Positions 45,202 through 54,544 of a stretch of DNA of 64,000 bases are shown in pieces. Within the stretch, counting starts at the first letter, position 1; every line of letters begins with the position of its first letter. The position numbers and the translations under genes were made by a program. The notes under the pieces are model-generated. The model was given only the letters and a program-made list of their open reading frames with translations, ran no database searches and was not told the origin of the DNA. Source of the stretch: Shewanella salipaludis (GTDB taxonomy: Bacteria; Pseudomonadota; Gammaproteobacteria; Enterobacterales; Shewanellaceae); assembly GCF_012911865.1 (NCBI RefSeq), contig NZ_JAAXYH010000003.1, positions 1 to 64,000 of the forward strand, read 5' to 3'.

Positions 45202-45741
45202 CTAGAAGAGCGCCTCTATGGCCTGCTTCAGCTCCGCACTGTCGGGTTTGACTCTGGAATTAAACCTCTGCACCTGCTCGCCATCGGCACTGACCAGATA
45301 CTTGAAGAAATTCCATTTTGGCGAGCCGGCCTTGTCGCCAAGATAGTCGAACACGGGATTCACATCCGAGCCACGCACCGCCGATGTCGCCAGCATGGTG
45401 AAGGTGACCCCATAGTTGATGTAGCAAATCTTGGCCGTCTTGGCCTCCTCGTTTTCCTCCTGGAAGAAGTCATCCGATGGAAAACCTATCACCACCAAGC
45501 CTTTATCCCTGTATTGCTCATGCAGGGCTTCCAATGCCTTGAACTGGGGCGTGAAACCACAATGGCTGGCGGTGTTGACTATCAACACAGGCTTGCCCTG
45601 GGTCAGCTCGCACAGATCAACCGTCTCCTTGGAATGCAGCTTGCGCATCTGATGCTCCAGGTAGGCAGGACAGGTCGCCGCCAGGGCCGTTGTGCCGGAA
45701 CTGCCCAGCAACAGCAGGGCCAGACTGAGTTTATGAAGCAT
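45202..45741 (-). CDS. Glutathione peroxidase-like protein, exported, Cys type
   Basis: The 179-residue product starts MLHKLSLALLLLGSSGTTALA, a signal peptide (GGAGG upstream). The GPx motifs follow: VNTASHCGFTPQFKALEALHEQY with Cys, not selenocysteine, at the active site, then GFPSDDF (family GFPCNQF) and WNFFKYLVSADG. In the periplasm glutathione is scarce, so a thioredoxin-like partner is more likely. It is 33 bp downstream of the hemH start on the same strand, but upstream in transcription. Confidence 0.9.
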   Translation of the reverse strand: MLHKLSLALLLLGSSGTTALAATCPAYLEHQMRKLHSKETVDLCELTQGKPVLIVNTASHCGFTPQFKALEALHEQYRDKGLVVIGFPSDDFFQEENEEAKTAKICYINYGVTFTMLATSAVRGSDVNPVFDYLGDKAGSPKWNFFKYLVSADGEQVQRFNSRVKPDSAELKQAIEALF

Positions 45742-45797
45742 ATGCTCTCCTCCCATGAGGATTATTGGTCGCCGAATGTTTAGGGATCATATTGAAG

Positions 45798-46934
45798 TTA
45801 GAAATAAAAGCCAATGTTGATGTTCAAACGTGAATGCCAGGCGTTGTCGGCTGCGTCTATGCCGACACCCGGGCCATCGACAAACCACATGTTCTTGCCC
45901 GCAATCCAATCCAGGTAAGAATAGAATTTACCGGCGGTGATGGCACAGCCGGTGACATTCTGAGTCGATGTGCTGCGACCGGCCCCAGACACTAACACCT
46001 GACTGAAGTCATTGTAACAATTCAAGTTCGAAATAGGGCCCCAGCTCACATCTATACTGCGGGAAAGGTTGGCAGTGACCACATCCGCTCTGGAAGCCAC
46101 TTCGAAGGGAAAGCCGAAGGCCGACAATCCCAGACGGTTGGCCGCCGCTACCCGGTAGTCATAGTGCAGGTATTGCAACTGCGCCTGCCACTGTTGCCAG
46201 TCGGTCTGCCAATGTGCGGCCAGGGCATAGGCGGTGGCATCCTCTCCCTGGGAATTGCCGGCTGCACCGACATAATCCAGTTTGGCATATTGCAGGGAGA
46301 CGCCGAACCTATGGCTCGGCTCTCGCGACTGTTCTCCCTTTGCCATTCCCCCGGGATTGAGCCGATATTCGATTCTGGCATTGAGTTGCCCCGTCTCCTC
46401 ATAGGGCGAGCCCTCAGTGGTGGCCACATCAAAGGAATATCTGTCATAACGCGTGCCATCGGCGTATTCATCGTTGGCAAAATAGGCCAGATCCAGCCTC
46501 AGGTTTTCATCTTTATACTGCCAATGCACGCCGGCATCATAGTCATCTTCGAACCCCAGATAGTAGGTGGCGCCGAACCAGAAAGAGTGGGAGGCATAGG
46601 GCAAGAGCCCAAAAGGCACTTGAGTCACCCCGGCTTGCACCTTTTGCTCCTCGGTCAACTGATAACCGAAATAGGCGTGATGGATCACGTCCATATCCTG
46701 ATACCAGCGATATTGAGCCGAGGCAAACAAGCCGTCTTCCTGATAATTCACCTCGGCGCGGAACAATTCGAAAGCCAGCTTGGGGTCATCATCATAGTCC
46801 TTCCAGGCATAATTGACCCGCACTGCGCCACCTAGGTCCAAGCCAGGCGTCACAGCCACGGCCTGGGCGTTGAATGCCAACGGCATACATAGCAGTGGCA
46901 TGCATGAGAGTGGCAGGGGTAAATAGCGCTTCAT
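45798..46934 (-). CDS. Outer-membrane beta-barrel protein (porin-like)
   Basis: The 378-residue product has a signal peptide with a duplicated piece (LSCMPLLCMPLAFNAQA). About 16 amphipathic strands rich in Tyr/Trp/Asp follow (FASAQYRWYQDMDVIHHAYFGYQL, VPFGLLPYASHSFWFGATYYLG), and the protein ends INIGFYF, the aromatic insertion signal. Two cysteines (LNCYND, VTGCAI) could form a loop disulfide. It is similar in layout to phosphate- or sugar-porins in Shewanella, but I cannot name the substrate. The 15-bp direct repeat at 46879-46923 encodes the duplicated signal residues. Confidence 0.82.
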   Translation of the reverse strand: MKRYLPLPLSCMPLLCMPLAFNAQAVAVTPGLDLGGAVRVNYAWKDYDDDPKLAFELFRAEVNYQEDGLFASAQYRWYQDMDVIHHAYFGYQLTEEQKVQAGVTQVPFGLLPYASHSFWFGATYYLGFEDDYDAGVHWQYKDENLRLDLAYFANDEYADGTRYDRYSFDVATTEGSPYEETGQLNARIEYRLNPGGMAKGEQSREPSHRFGVSLQYAKLDYVGAAGNSQGEDATAYALAAHWQTDWQQWQAQLQYLHYDYRVAAANRLGLSAFGFPFEVASRADVVTANLSRSIDVSWGPISNLNCYNDFSQVLVSGAGRSTSTQNVTGCAITAGKFYSYLDWIAGKNMWFVDGPGVGIDAADNAWHSRLNINIGFYF

Positions 46935-47054
46935 AGGCTTCCTCGATAAATATCCATTGCAGTAATCAGTTAAGCCTAGTCGAAACCAAACCCGCTATCG
47001 ATTTAGGCGCCGCCAATGGTTCATGGACCAAGGCATAACCTAAATGTTGAGCAT

Positions 47055-47080
47055 AAAAAATGGCAGCCCAGGGCTGCCAT
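47055..47080 (-). terminator. Terminator of the pilT-pilU operon
   Basis: The stem ATGGCAGCCC/GGGCTGCCAT (47060-47069 with 47071-47080) is followed on the minus strand by six Ts, 18 bp past the pilU stop. Confidence 0.8.
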
Positions 47081-47097
47081 CGACCGGGTTCAGGGTT

Positions 47098-48210
47098 TTA
47101 ATCCATATTCAGGGTCACACCATCCATCAGGCCTGAGTCGGCCGATTCCGAACTCTGCAACTTGATCATCAGGCGCAGATCGTTGGGTGAGTCGGCGTGA
47201 TGCAGCGCATCTTCGTAAGTGATCTCGCCTTCGAGATACAACTTGAACAAGGCCTGATCGAAGGTCTGCATCCCCTGCTCGTTGGACTTGGACATGGTTT
47301 CCTTCAGGCTATGCAGTTCGTTCTTGGCGATGAGCCCGGCGACCCTGGGGGTATTGATCAATATTTCGATAGCGGCGCGGCGGCCGCTGCCGTCTGCCTT
47401 GGGCACAAGTTGCTGCGCCACTATGCCGCGCAGATTGAGCGATAAGTCGAACAACAGCTGCTGATGCTTGCTCTCGGGCACCAGGTGCATGATCCTGTCC
47501 AGCGCCTGGTTGGCGTTGTTGGCATGCAGGGTCGCCATGCACAGATGGCCCGTCTCGGCAAACGACAGGGCAAACTCCATGGTTTCCTGGGTACGGATCT
47601 CGCCTATGAGGATCACATCCGGCGCCTGGCGCAGTGAACTCTTGAGGGCGGCATCGAAGGACTCGGTATCTATGCCCACTTCCCTCTGGGTGATGATGCT
47701 CTTCCTATGGTCGTGAACGAATTCCACCGGATCTTCTATGGTCAATATGTGACCGCGGGCATTGGCATTGCGATAGCCAACCAAGGCCGCCAGGGAGGTC
47801 GACTTACCCGTGCCTGTGCCGCCGACCATGATGATCAGCCCGCGCTTGCTCATCACCAACTCCTTGAGTATCGGCGGCAGCTTGAGATCATCGACCTCGG
47901 GGATCTTGGTCTCGATGCGGCGCATCACGCAGCCGGGAGATTCTCGCTGCCAGAAGGCGCTGACCCGAAAGCGTCCCAGCTCCTTGGCGGCGAAGGCAAA
48001 GTTGCATTCCCTGGAGTCATGAAACTCCTGTTTCTGCGCCTCTGTCATCAGGGATTCGACAAAATCCAGCGCCTGAGCCGGGGTGAAGGAGGTCTCGCCC
48101 AGTGGGCGCAGCTCGCCGTCTATCTTGGCACTGGGCGGAAAACCTGCGGTGATGAACAAGTCGGAGGCCTTGCGCTCGACCATCACCTTCAAAAAGGGAC
48201 GAACATCCAT
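47098..48210 (-). CDS. pilU: Twitching motility ATPase PilU
   Basis: This hexameric ATPase helps PilT retract type IV pili at the cytoplasmic face. The 370-residue product has Walker A GGTGTGKSTSLA, the Asp box (TIEDPVEFVH), Walker B (PDVILIGEIR) and the His box (TGHLCMATLHANNANQALDRI). The C-terminus (LQSSESADSGLMDGVTLNMD) is longer and more acidic than in PilT, as is usual for PilU. AAGGAG precedes the second of two consecutive ATGs by 5 bp, so I start there. It follows pilT by 9 bp. Confidence 0.95.
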   Translation of the reverse strand: MDVRPFLKVMVERKASDLFITAGFPPSAKIDGELRPLGETSFTPAQALDFVESLMTEAQKQEFHDSRECNFAFAAKELGRFRVSAFWQRESPGCVMRRIETKIPEVDDLKLPPILKELVMSKRGLIIMVGGTGTGKSTSLAALVGYRNANARGHILTIEDPVEFVHDHRKSIITQREVGIDTESFDAALKSSLRQAPDVILIGEIRTQETMEFALSFAETGHLCMATLHANNANQALDRIMHLVPESKHQQLLFDLSLNLRGIVAQQLVPKADGSGRRAAIEILINTPRVAGLIAKNELHSLKETMSKSNEQGMQTFDQALFKLYLEGEITYEDALHHADSPNDLRLMIKLQSSESADSGLMDGVTLNMD

Positions 48211-48219
48211 CATGGCTCC

Positions 48220-49257
48220 TTAAAAAGTCGCTTGTTTATTGGAACTCTTGGACATGGCATCCTCACGGGTGATGAGGCCGCGGTTCACCAGGGTCTGCAG
48301 GCATTGCTCCAGGGTTTGCATCCCGTGGGCCATGCCTGTCTGGATGGCGGAATACATCTGTGCCACCTTGTCTTCGCGGATCAGGTTGCGAATCGCCGGG
48401 GTGCCCATCATGATCTCATGGGCCGCCACCCGGCCACCGCCGACCTTCTTGATCAGCGTCTGGGAGATCACCGCCTGCAAGGATTCGGACAGCATGGTTC
48501 TGACCATGTCTTTCTCGCCTGCGGGGAAAACATCCACCACCCTGTCTATGGTCTTGGCCGCCGAGGTGGTATGCAGGGTACCGAACACCAGATGACCGGT
48601 TTCGGCCGCCGTCATCGCCAGGCGTATGGTTTCCAGATCGCGCATCTCGCCCACCAGGATCACATCGGGATCCTCACGCAATGCGCTGCGCAGCGCCGCA
48701 TTGAAACTATGGGTATGACGATGCACCTCACGCTGGTTGATCAGACATTGCTTGTTGGGATGGACGAATTCTATCGGGTCTTCGATGGTCAATATGTGGT
48801 CGTGACGGTTCTCGTTGACATAATCTATCATGGCCGCCAGGGTGGTACTCTTACCCGAGCCTGTTGGACCTGTCACCAACACCAATCCCCGCGGAAAGCT
48901 GGCAATTTTCTTGAAGATCTCCGGGGCGCCCAACTGTTCCAGGGAGAGTATGTCGCTGGGAATGGTACGGAATACCGCCGCCGCACCGCGGGATTGATTG
49001 AAGGCGTTGACACGAAAACGCGCCAAATTGGGTACCTCGAAGGAAAAATCGATTTCCAGGTGTTCTTCGAAGTCCTTGCGCTGCTTGTCGTTCATTATGT
49101 CATACACAAGCCGGTGCACGCCCTGGTGGTCCAGCGCGGGTAAGTTAATCTTTCTCACTTCACCGTCCACACGTATCATAGGGGGTATCCCGGCTGACAG
49201 GTGTAGATCCGAGGCTTTGTGTTTTACACTAAAGGCTAATAACTCAGTGATTTCCAT
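48220..49257 (-). CDS. pilT: Pilus retraction ATPase PilT
   Basis: This is the main retraction motor of type IV pili. The 345-residue protein starts MEITELLAFSVKHKASDLHLSAG. It has Walker A GPTGSGKSTTLAAM, Walker B DVILVGEMRDLETI, the His box TGHLVFGTLHTTSAAKTIDR and the PilT-specific AIRNLIRE motif. It is divergent from yggS with 35 bp between starts. The longer frame to 49269 adds four residues and is unlikely. Confidence 0.97.
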   Translation of the reverse strand: MEITELLAFSVKHKASDLHLSAGIPPMIRVDGEVRKINLPALDHQGVHRLVYDIMNDKQRKDFEEHLEIDFSFEVPNLARFRVNAFNQSRGAAAVFRTIPSDILSLEQLGAPEIFKKIASFPRGLVLVTGPTGSGKSTTLAAMIDYVNENRHDHILTIEDPIEFVHPNKQCLINQREVHRHTHSFNAALRSALREDPDVILVGEMRDLETIRLAMTAAETGHLVFGTLHTTSAAKTIDRVVDVFPAGEKDMVRTMLSESLQAVISQTLIKKVGGGRVAAHEIMMGTPAIRNLIREDKVAQMYSAIQTGMAHGMQTLEQCLQTLVNRGLITREDAMSKSSNKQATF

Positions 49258-49292
49258 AGTTAGGGACATCCATTCAAGCAGATAATAACATC

Positions 49293-49982
49293 ATGACAAC
49301 AATAACAGACAGACTAGCCCAGGCCCAGCACAGGATTGCGCTCGCGGCGCAAAAATGCGCCAGGGATCCCGCAGATATCACCCTGTTGGCCGTCAGTAAA
49401 ACCAAGCCGCCAGCCCAGATCATAGCAGCCTATGAGGCGGGGCAACGGCGTTTTGGTGAAAACTATGTCCAGGAAGGCGAAAGTAAGATAATTGCACTGA
49501 AAGCCAACTATCCGGATATAGAGTGGCATTTCATCGGGCCGCTGCAATCGAACAAGAGCCGCATCGTCGCCGAGCATTTCGATTGGATGCATACCCTGAG
49601 TCGGGAGAAGATAGCCCAGCGCCTGAGCGAACAAAGACCCGCCGGCATGGCGCCACTCAATGTCTGCATCCAGATCAATGTCAGTCAGGAAGAGAGCAAG
49701 TCCGGGGTCGCGCCGGAACATATGTTGCCACTGGCCGCCGCCATTGCCGGGCTTTCCGGTCTATGCCTCAGGGGGCTGATGGCCATCCCGACCGCAACCT
49801 ATGACCATGAATTGCAACACAGGGAGTTTGCCCAGCTGCAGCAATTGTTTCGGCAGTTGCAGACCCATTACCCTGAGGTAGATACCCTGTCCATGGGCAT
49901 GAGTAACGATCTGGAGACCGCCATAGCGCAAGGCTCGACCCTGGTGCGCATCGGCAGCGCCATCTTCGGTGAGCGCGACTAG
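49293..49982 (+). CDS. yggS: Pyridoxal phosphate homeostasis protein (YggS/PLPBP)
   Basis: The 229-residue TIM-barrel protein binds PLP through the Lys of LLAVSKTKP. It has QRRFGENYVQEG, WHFIGPLQSNKS and SMGMSNDLETAIAQGSTLVRIGSAIFG, all typical. It has no catalytic role; it keeps free PLP and amino-acid pools balanced. It heads the rightward yggS-proC-yggT-yggU run. Confidence 0.96.
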   Translation: MTTITDRLAQAQHRIALAAQKCARDPADITLLAVSKTKPPAQIIAAYEAGQRRFGENYVQEGESKIIALKANYPDIEWHFIGPLQSNKSRIVAEHFDWMHTLSREKIAQRLSEQRPAGMAPLNVCIQINVSQEESKSGVAPEHMLPLAAAIAGLSGLCLRGLMAIPTATYDHELQHREFAQLQQLFRQLQTHYPEVDTLSMGMSNDLETAIAQGSTLVRIGSAIFGERD

Positions 49983-50112
49983 TCGCTGTTCCCCTTGTTT
50001 TTCAGCGATAAAGCCCAAATAATGTTAGGGTTTAGCGCTCAGGACTCATAGAGATCAGGTCACAGACATTCTGGCCGCCAGTAGACACGGTCAACCAACA
50101 GCAGAGAATATC

Positions 50113-50931
50113 ATGACTCATCATAAGGTATGTTTTATCGGCGCCGGCAATATGCCGCGCAGCATCATCAGCGGACTGGTAAAGAGTGGCTATCCGGCAA
50201 CACTCATTCAGGCAAGCAACCCAAGTACCCCCAAGCTCGAGGCGCTCGCGGCCGATTTCGGCATCCGGGTGACCCAGGATAACAGAGCCGCCGCCCAAGA
50301 AGCCGATGTGGTGGTGCTCAGCGTAAAACCCCAGTTGATGCAGGCCGTATGCGAAGAGCTGAGCGACATAGATTTCAGCAACAAGCTGGTCGTCACCATA
50401 GCCGCAGGCGTCACTGCCGCGCGCTACGGCGACTATTTCAAGCAACCCATTAAACTCATACGCACCATGCCCAACACCCCGACCCAGATAGGCGTCGGCA
50501 TGACGGGCCTGTATGCCGCCGACGATGTAGCTGCCGCAGACAGAAGCCTCTGTGAACGCCTGATGGCCAGTGGCGGCGAAGTTGTCTGGGTCGATAAGGA
50601 GGCAGACTTGAACCAGGTGATCGCCCTGGCCGGCAGTTCTCCGGCATATTTCTTCCTCTTCATGGAAGCCATGATGGATGCCGGCATGGAGATGGGCATG
50701 GATGAGGCCAAGGCACGGCAGCTGGTACAGCAAGCGGCCTTGGGAGCCGCGCAGATGCTCAAGCAAAATCCTCAGCTGAGCCCGGCCGAGCTGAGACACA
50801 ATGTCACCTCCAAGGGCGGCACCACGGCCGAGGCCATAGCCACCTTCGAGCGCGGTGATTTACGGGGTTTGGTCAAACAGGCGATGAGCAACTGTATCAA
50901 ACGGGCCGAAGACATGGCCAAGACGTTTTAA
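50113..50931 (+). CDS. proC: Pyrroline-5-carboxylate reductase
   Basis: This is the final step of proline synthesis. The 272-residue product has the NAD(P) fold CFIGAGNMPRSIISGLVKSG (usual GAGNMA; here Pro follows Met). It also has the conserved VVVLSVKPQLMQAV, IRTMPNTPTQIGVGMTGLY, ALAGSSPAYFF and the C-terminal signature LRHNVTSKGGTTAEAI. It follows yggS by 130 bp. Confidence 0.96.
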   Translation: MTHHKVCFIGAGNMPRSIISGLVKSGYPATLIQASNPSTPKLEALAADFGIRVTQDNRAAAQEADVVVLSVKPQLMQAVCEELSDIDFSNKLVVTIAAGVTAARYGDYFKQPIKLIRTMPNTPTQIGVGMTGLYAADDVAAADRSLCERLMASGGEVVWVDKEADLNQVIALAGSSPAYFFLFMEAMMDAGMEMGMDEAKARQLVQQAALGAAQMLKQNPQLSPAELRHNVTSKGGTTAEAIATFERGDLRGLVKQAMSNCIKRAEDMAKTF

Positions 50932-50990
50932 TTCAGGCAATTTATCTCATGCCCATCCAAGAGCATGACAACAAAAGGTAGTAGCTAGCG

Positions 50991-51539
50991 ATGAATGCAT
51001 TAACCTTCTTAATCAGTACCCTGTTCGATCTCTACCTCATGGTGGTGATACTGCGCATCTGGCTGCAACTGGCAAGGGCCGATTTCTACAATCCGTTCAG
51101 CCAGTTTATCGTCAAGGCGACACACCCGATACTGGCCCCCATGCGCCGGATATTGCCTTCCTTCGGCAGTCTGGACACAGCCTCCCTGGTGCTGGCCCTG
51201 CTGGTGGTGATAGTGAAGGTGCTGCTGCTCAGCCTGATCGCAGGCGCCGCCATAAACATAATCACCCTGCTGGTGTTTGCCGCCGTCACTGTGGCCAAGC
51301 AGGCCGGTGTCCTGCTGTTCTGGATGTTGCTCATCCGCGCCATTCTCAGCTGGTTCAACCAAGGTTATAACCCGATAGTCATGGTGATGGGCCAGCTCAC
51401 TGAGCCCCTGTTGGCCCCGGTGCGTCGCATCATCCCGCCCATAGGTGGCCTGGACCTGTCCGTGCTCCTGGTCATAATTGCAATGAATTTCATCAACATC
51501 TTGCTGGCGCAATACCTGCCTTTCTGGGCCGTCATCTGA
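50991..51539 (+). CDS. yggT: YggT-family membrane protein
   Basis: The 182-residue inner-membrane protein has two YGGT repeats: each begins with a hydrophobic helix, then R-I-x-L/I-S-W-x-x and NPxxxxxxxxTxPxLAPxRRIxPxxGxLD. Here these are [31 protein letters not shown] and [30 protein letters not shown]. Homologs take part in osmotic or division-related membrane processes; the role is unclear. The stop overlaps the yggU start (TGATG). Confidence 0.94.
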   Translation: MNALTFLISTLFDLYLMVVILRIWLQLARADFYNPFSQFIVKATHPILAPMRRILPSFGSLDTASLVLALLVVIVKVLLLSLIAGAAINIITLLVFAAVTVAKQAGVLLFWMLLIRAILSWFNQGYNPIVMVMGQLTEPLLAPVRRIIPPIGGLDLSVLLVIIAMNFINILLAQYLPFWAVI

Positions 51540-51826
51540 TGCCAGCGGTCGTGGAGCAGCAGGATGCCCTGCTGCTGAATCTGTATATCCAGCCCAAGGC
51601 CAGCCGGGATCAGATAGTGGGTCTGCATGGCGAGGAACTCAAGGTCGCCATCACGGCACCACCGGTCGATGGCAAGGCCAATGCGCATCTGAGCAAGTAC
51701 CTGGCCAAGGCCTTCAAGGTGCCCAAGAGTGATATTCAGATCCTCAAAGGTGAGCTTGGGCGCCACAAACAAGTCAAGATAATCAATCCCAAACACATAC
51801 CGCCAGAAATTGCGGCGCTTTTGTGA
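51539..51826 (+). CDS. yggU: DUF167 family protein YggU
   Basis: The 95-residue protein has [39 protein letters not shown] and a long helix before [20 protein letters not shown] residues, the DUF167 pattern. The function is unknown. It shares one base with the yggT stop, implying coupled translation. Confidence 0.94.
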   Translation: MPAVVEQQDALLLNLYIQPKASRDQIVGLHGEELKVAITAPPVDGKANAHLSKYLAKAFKVPKSDIQILKGELGRHKQVKIINPKHIPPEIAALL

Positions 51827-51904
51827 ATGGCGATAAATTCCCTTGGTGCATCCCAAGACACAACACTATACTCAGCAGAAGAACCGAGAATAAGGTAGCT
51901 CCCT

Positions 51905-52339
51905 ATGTTACGTAACATACTTACCATGCTAGTCCTGACCGCCAGCCTATGTGGCGTGGCAAATGCCGAACAAAAAGAGCAAGTTGGCAACTATGACATC
52001 CACTATATGGCATTGAGCAGCACCTTCCTCACCCCGAGCATTGCCAAGACCTACGGCATAGAGCGCAGTCGTTACACGGGCATAATCAATATTGCTGTGC
52101 TCAATACCAGCGAGGAAGGCAACCCCGCGGTGCCGGTGGAAATCTCCGGGATAGCCAATAACTTACTCGATGCCAGGATGGAACTGAAATTCAGGGAAAT
52201 CCGTGAAGGCGATGCCATCTACTATATTGCCGAAGTGCCTTATCGTGACGATCAGGAGATTAACTTCCAGATAGCGATAAAATATGGCAATCAGTTGAAT
52301 ACCAATTTGAAATTCAAGCAGAAATTCTACGTCGAATAA
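51905..52339 (+). CDS. DUF4426 periplasmic protein
   Basis: The 144-residue product has a signal peptide (MLRNILTMLVLTASLCGVANA) and a beta-sandwich-like mature part, YDIHYMALSSTFLTPSIAKTYGIERSRYTGIINIAVLN, matching the DUF4426 start. It ends FKQKFYVE. The function is unknown. It usually lies between yggU and rdgB in Shewanella and Vibrio-like gammaproteobacteria. A hairpin (AGGGCATGG/CCATGCCCT, 52371-52392) without a U-run follows. Confidence 0.9.
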   Translation: MLRNILTMLVLTASLCGVANAEQKEQVGNYDIHYMALSSTFLTPSIAKTYGIERSRYTGIINIAVLNTSEEGNPAVPVEISGIANNLLDARMELKFREIREGDAIYYIAEVPYRDDQEINFQIAIKYGNQLNTNLKFKQKFYVE

Positions 52340-52510
52340 CACCTTTCCCTATAGCCCCCTGCAACGCCCCAGGGCATGGATACCCATGCCCTGCCTCGCC
52401 GCCGTATCGAGCCTGTCCCGCCGCCGCAAACTCTGACTCGTCTGTCCTTTAACGCCGGATTTAGGTATCATTGCCCCCAGGATTTCCCCCGTAATTTTGA
52501 CAGGTAGCAG

Positions 52511-53125
52511 ATGAAGCAAGTGGTACTCGCCAGCGGCAATAAAGGCAAATTAGCAGAATTCGATGAGATGCTGTCCCGCCACGGCATACAGATACTGGCA
52601 CAGAGCCAATTTTCCGTGCCGGAAGTGGCAGAGACAGGCACCACCTTCGTCGAGAATGCCATCATCAAGGCCAGACATGCGGCAGAAATTACCGGTATGG
52701 CGGCCATAGCCGACGACTCAGGGCTGGAGGTCGATTGCCTGCAGGGGGCTCCCGGAATTTATTCGGCCCGCTATGCCGGGGATGACGCCGACGAGCGTGA
52801 CAACTACCTTAAACTGCTAAGCGCCCTCGGGGATGAGAGCCGCCGCAGCGCCCGCTTCCAGTGTGTCCTGGTGTATATGCGCCACGCCAAAGATCCGACC
52901 CCCATCATCTGCCAGGCCAGCTGGGAGGGACAGATAAGCCATACCCCCATGGGCGAGCAGGGTCACGGCTATGATCCCGTGTTCATTCCACTGGGGCAGG
53001 ATTGCACCGCGGCGCAGCTGAGCAGTGAACAGAAGAACGCCGCCAGTCATAGGGGCAAGGCGCTGGCCTTGCTGGTTGAGGCCATGAAGTCCCGGGGCAT
53101 CTTCGCCGAGGAAAGCCAAAGCTGA
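52511..53125 (+). CDS. rdgB: XTP/dITP diphosphatase (Ham1/RdgB)
   Basis: The enzyme removes non-canonical purine triphosphates from the nucleotide pool. The 204-residue protein has VLASGNKGKLAEFDEML at the N-terminus, TFVENAIIKARHAAEITG, the DDSGLEVDCLQGAPGIYSARYAG block, and GYDPVFIP near the end; all are diagnostic. The stop overlaps the hemW start (TGATG). Confidence 0.97.
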   Translation: MKQVVLASGNKGKLAEFDEMLSRHGIQILAQSQFSVPEVAETGTTFVENAIIKARHAAEITGMAAIADDSGLEVDCLQGAPGIYSARYAGDDADERDNYLKLLSALGDESRRSARFQCVLVYMRHAKDPTPIICQASWEGQISHTPMGEQGHGYDPVFIPLGQDCTAAQLSSEQKNAASHRGKALALLVEAMKSRGIFAEESQS

Positions 53126-54261
53126 TGTTGACCTTGCCACCGCTGAGCCTATACATACATATTCCCTGGTGTGTGCAGAAGTGCCCCTATTGTGACTTCA
53201 ACTCCCACGGACAGAACGGCGAGCTGCCACAGCAGGCCTATGTCGATGCCTTGCTGGCGGATCTGCGCCTGGATCTCGGCTATGTGCAGGGGCGCGAGAT
53301 ACATACCATCTTCATCGGCGGCGGCACCCCATCTCTGTTCGATGCCGGTCAGATTGAACGTCTGTTGCAAGGGGTCAGGGCCATGGTCCCCTTCAGCGCC
53401 GACATAGAAATCACCATGGAAGCCAATCCCGGCACCCTGGAACACGACGACTTCGCCGCCTACCGTCAGGCCGGCGTCACCCGCCTGTCGATTGGGGTGC
53501 AGAGCTTCTCCAGAGACAAGCTCAACCTGCTGGGGCGCATTCACGATCAGCATGAGGCCCAAACTGCCGGTTTGAAGGCGGCCGAAGCCGGCTACCAGAG
53601 CTTTAACCTGGATCTCATGCATGGCCTGCCCAACCAGAGCTTCGACGAAGCCATGGCAGATATAGACACGGCAGCGGCACTCTCGCCACCGCACCTGTCC
53701 TGGTATCAGCTGACCATAGAGCCCAATACCCTGTTTCACTCCAAACCGCCGCAGCTGCCGGATGACGAAGCACTGTGGCATATCTATGAGCAGGGGCAGC
53801 AGAAGCTGGCGGCTCTGGGCTATGAGCAGTATGAGATCTCCGCCTACGCCAAGCCGGGTTTTCAATGCCGCCACAATCTCAATTACTGGCAGTTCGGCGA
53901 TTACCTCGGCATAGGCTGTGGTGCCCATGGCAAGATCACCCTGCCGGGGCAGGATCGTATCCTGCGTACCGTGAAGATAAAGCATCCCAAGGGCTATCTG
54001 GCGGCCGATGATTACTGCTTCGAAACCACAGAGGTGGCCGAAGCCGACAGGGCATTGGAATACCTGATGAATAGATTACGCCTGATGGCGCCTATTCCTA
54101 AGCTGGAGTTCGAGCAACGCACAGGCCAGTCCAGGGATACCCTGAGCGAAGGCATGGAGAAGGGGCGCCTGCGGGGCCTGCTGACAGAAACCCAGGACTT
54201 GTGGCAACTGACCCCCAAGGGGCATATGTTCGTCAACGATCTGCTGTCCCAATTCTGTTAA
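53125..54261 (+). CDS. hemW: Radical-SAM haem chaperone HemW
   Basis: The 378-residue protein has the radical-SAM cluster motif C-x3-C-x2-C (HIPWCVQKCPYCDFNSHG), then IFIGGGTPSLF, EITMEANPGTLE, RLSIGVQSF and a C-terminal HemN-like domain. In homologs the true role is delivering haem to apoproteins, not coproporphyrinogen oxidation. Translation is coupled to rdgB (one-base overlap). The last codons and stop (TTCTGTTAA) are the first copy of a 15-bp repeat that continues for over 100 bp. Confidence 0.95.
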   Translation: MLTLPPLSLYIHIPWCVQKCPYCDFNSHGQNGELPQQAYVDALLADLRLDLGYVQGREIHTIFIGGGTPSLFDAGQIERLLQGVRAMVPFSADIEITMEANPGTLEHDDFAAYRQAGVTRLSIGVQSFSRDKLNLLGRIHDQHEAQTAGLKAAEAGYQSFNLDLMHGLPNQSFDEAMADIDTAAALSPPHLSWYQLTIEPNTLFHSKPPQLPDDEALWHIYEQGQQKLAALGYEQYEISAYAKPGFQCRHNLNYWQFGDYLGIGCGAHGKITLPGQDRILRTVKIKHPKGYLAADDYCFETTEVAEADRALEYLMNRLRLMAPIPKLEFEQRTGQSRDTLSEGMEKGRLRGLLTETQDLWQLTPKGHMFVNDLLSQFC

Positions 54262-54368
54262 CCAGGGTTTTGTTAACTAAGGTTTTGCTAACTAGGGTGC
54301 CGTTAACCAAGGTGCTGTTAACCAGGTTTTGCTAACCAAGCTGCTGTTAGCTAAGGCCGTTACCCAAG
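54255..54368. repeat. 15-bp degenerate tandem repeat starting at the hemW stop
   Basis: Units begin at 54255, 54270, 54285, 54300, 54315, 54329, 54344 and 54357, with consensus CTGTTAACCAAGGTT (variants TTGCTAACTAGGGTG, CCGTTAACCAAGGTG). The first unit contains the hemW stop TAA. The rest fills much of the 283-bp gap before the DUF885 gene; the remainder (54370-54540) contains no feature I can name apart from the Shine-Dalgarno AGGAAG. Confidence 0.9.
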
Positions 54369-54544
54369 TTTCAGCAGCAAGGAGTTCTGTTCGAGAGACT
54401 CAGGTTTATGATACCGAGTCATTGCCGCCGGGGGATGTTTACCGCATCACGGGCGGCAATAGACACATTTTCTAACACTTATATCACCACTTTCCCGTCC
54501 GGCTTCTTTAGGATAGCAAGCACTATTCACAGGAAGCTTACCCA

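Noticed and set aside
47707..49143. 478-codon plus-strand frame opposite pilU and pilT
   Set aside because: Both real ATPases with all motifs lie on the minus strand; the opposite frame is a by-product of their codon bias.
54255..54368. Repeats considered as a CRISPR array
   Set aside because: Units are 13-15 bp, contiguous and lack unique spacers; no cas gene is present in the window.
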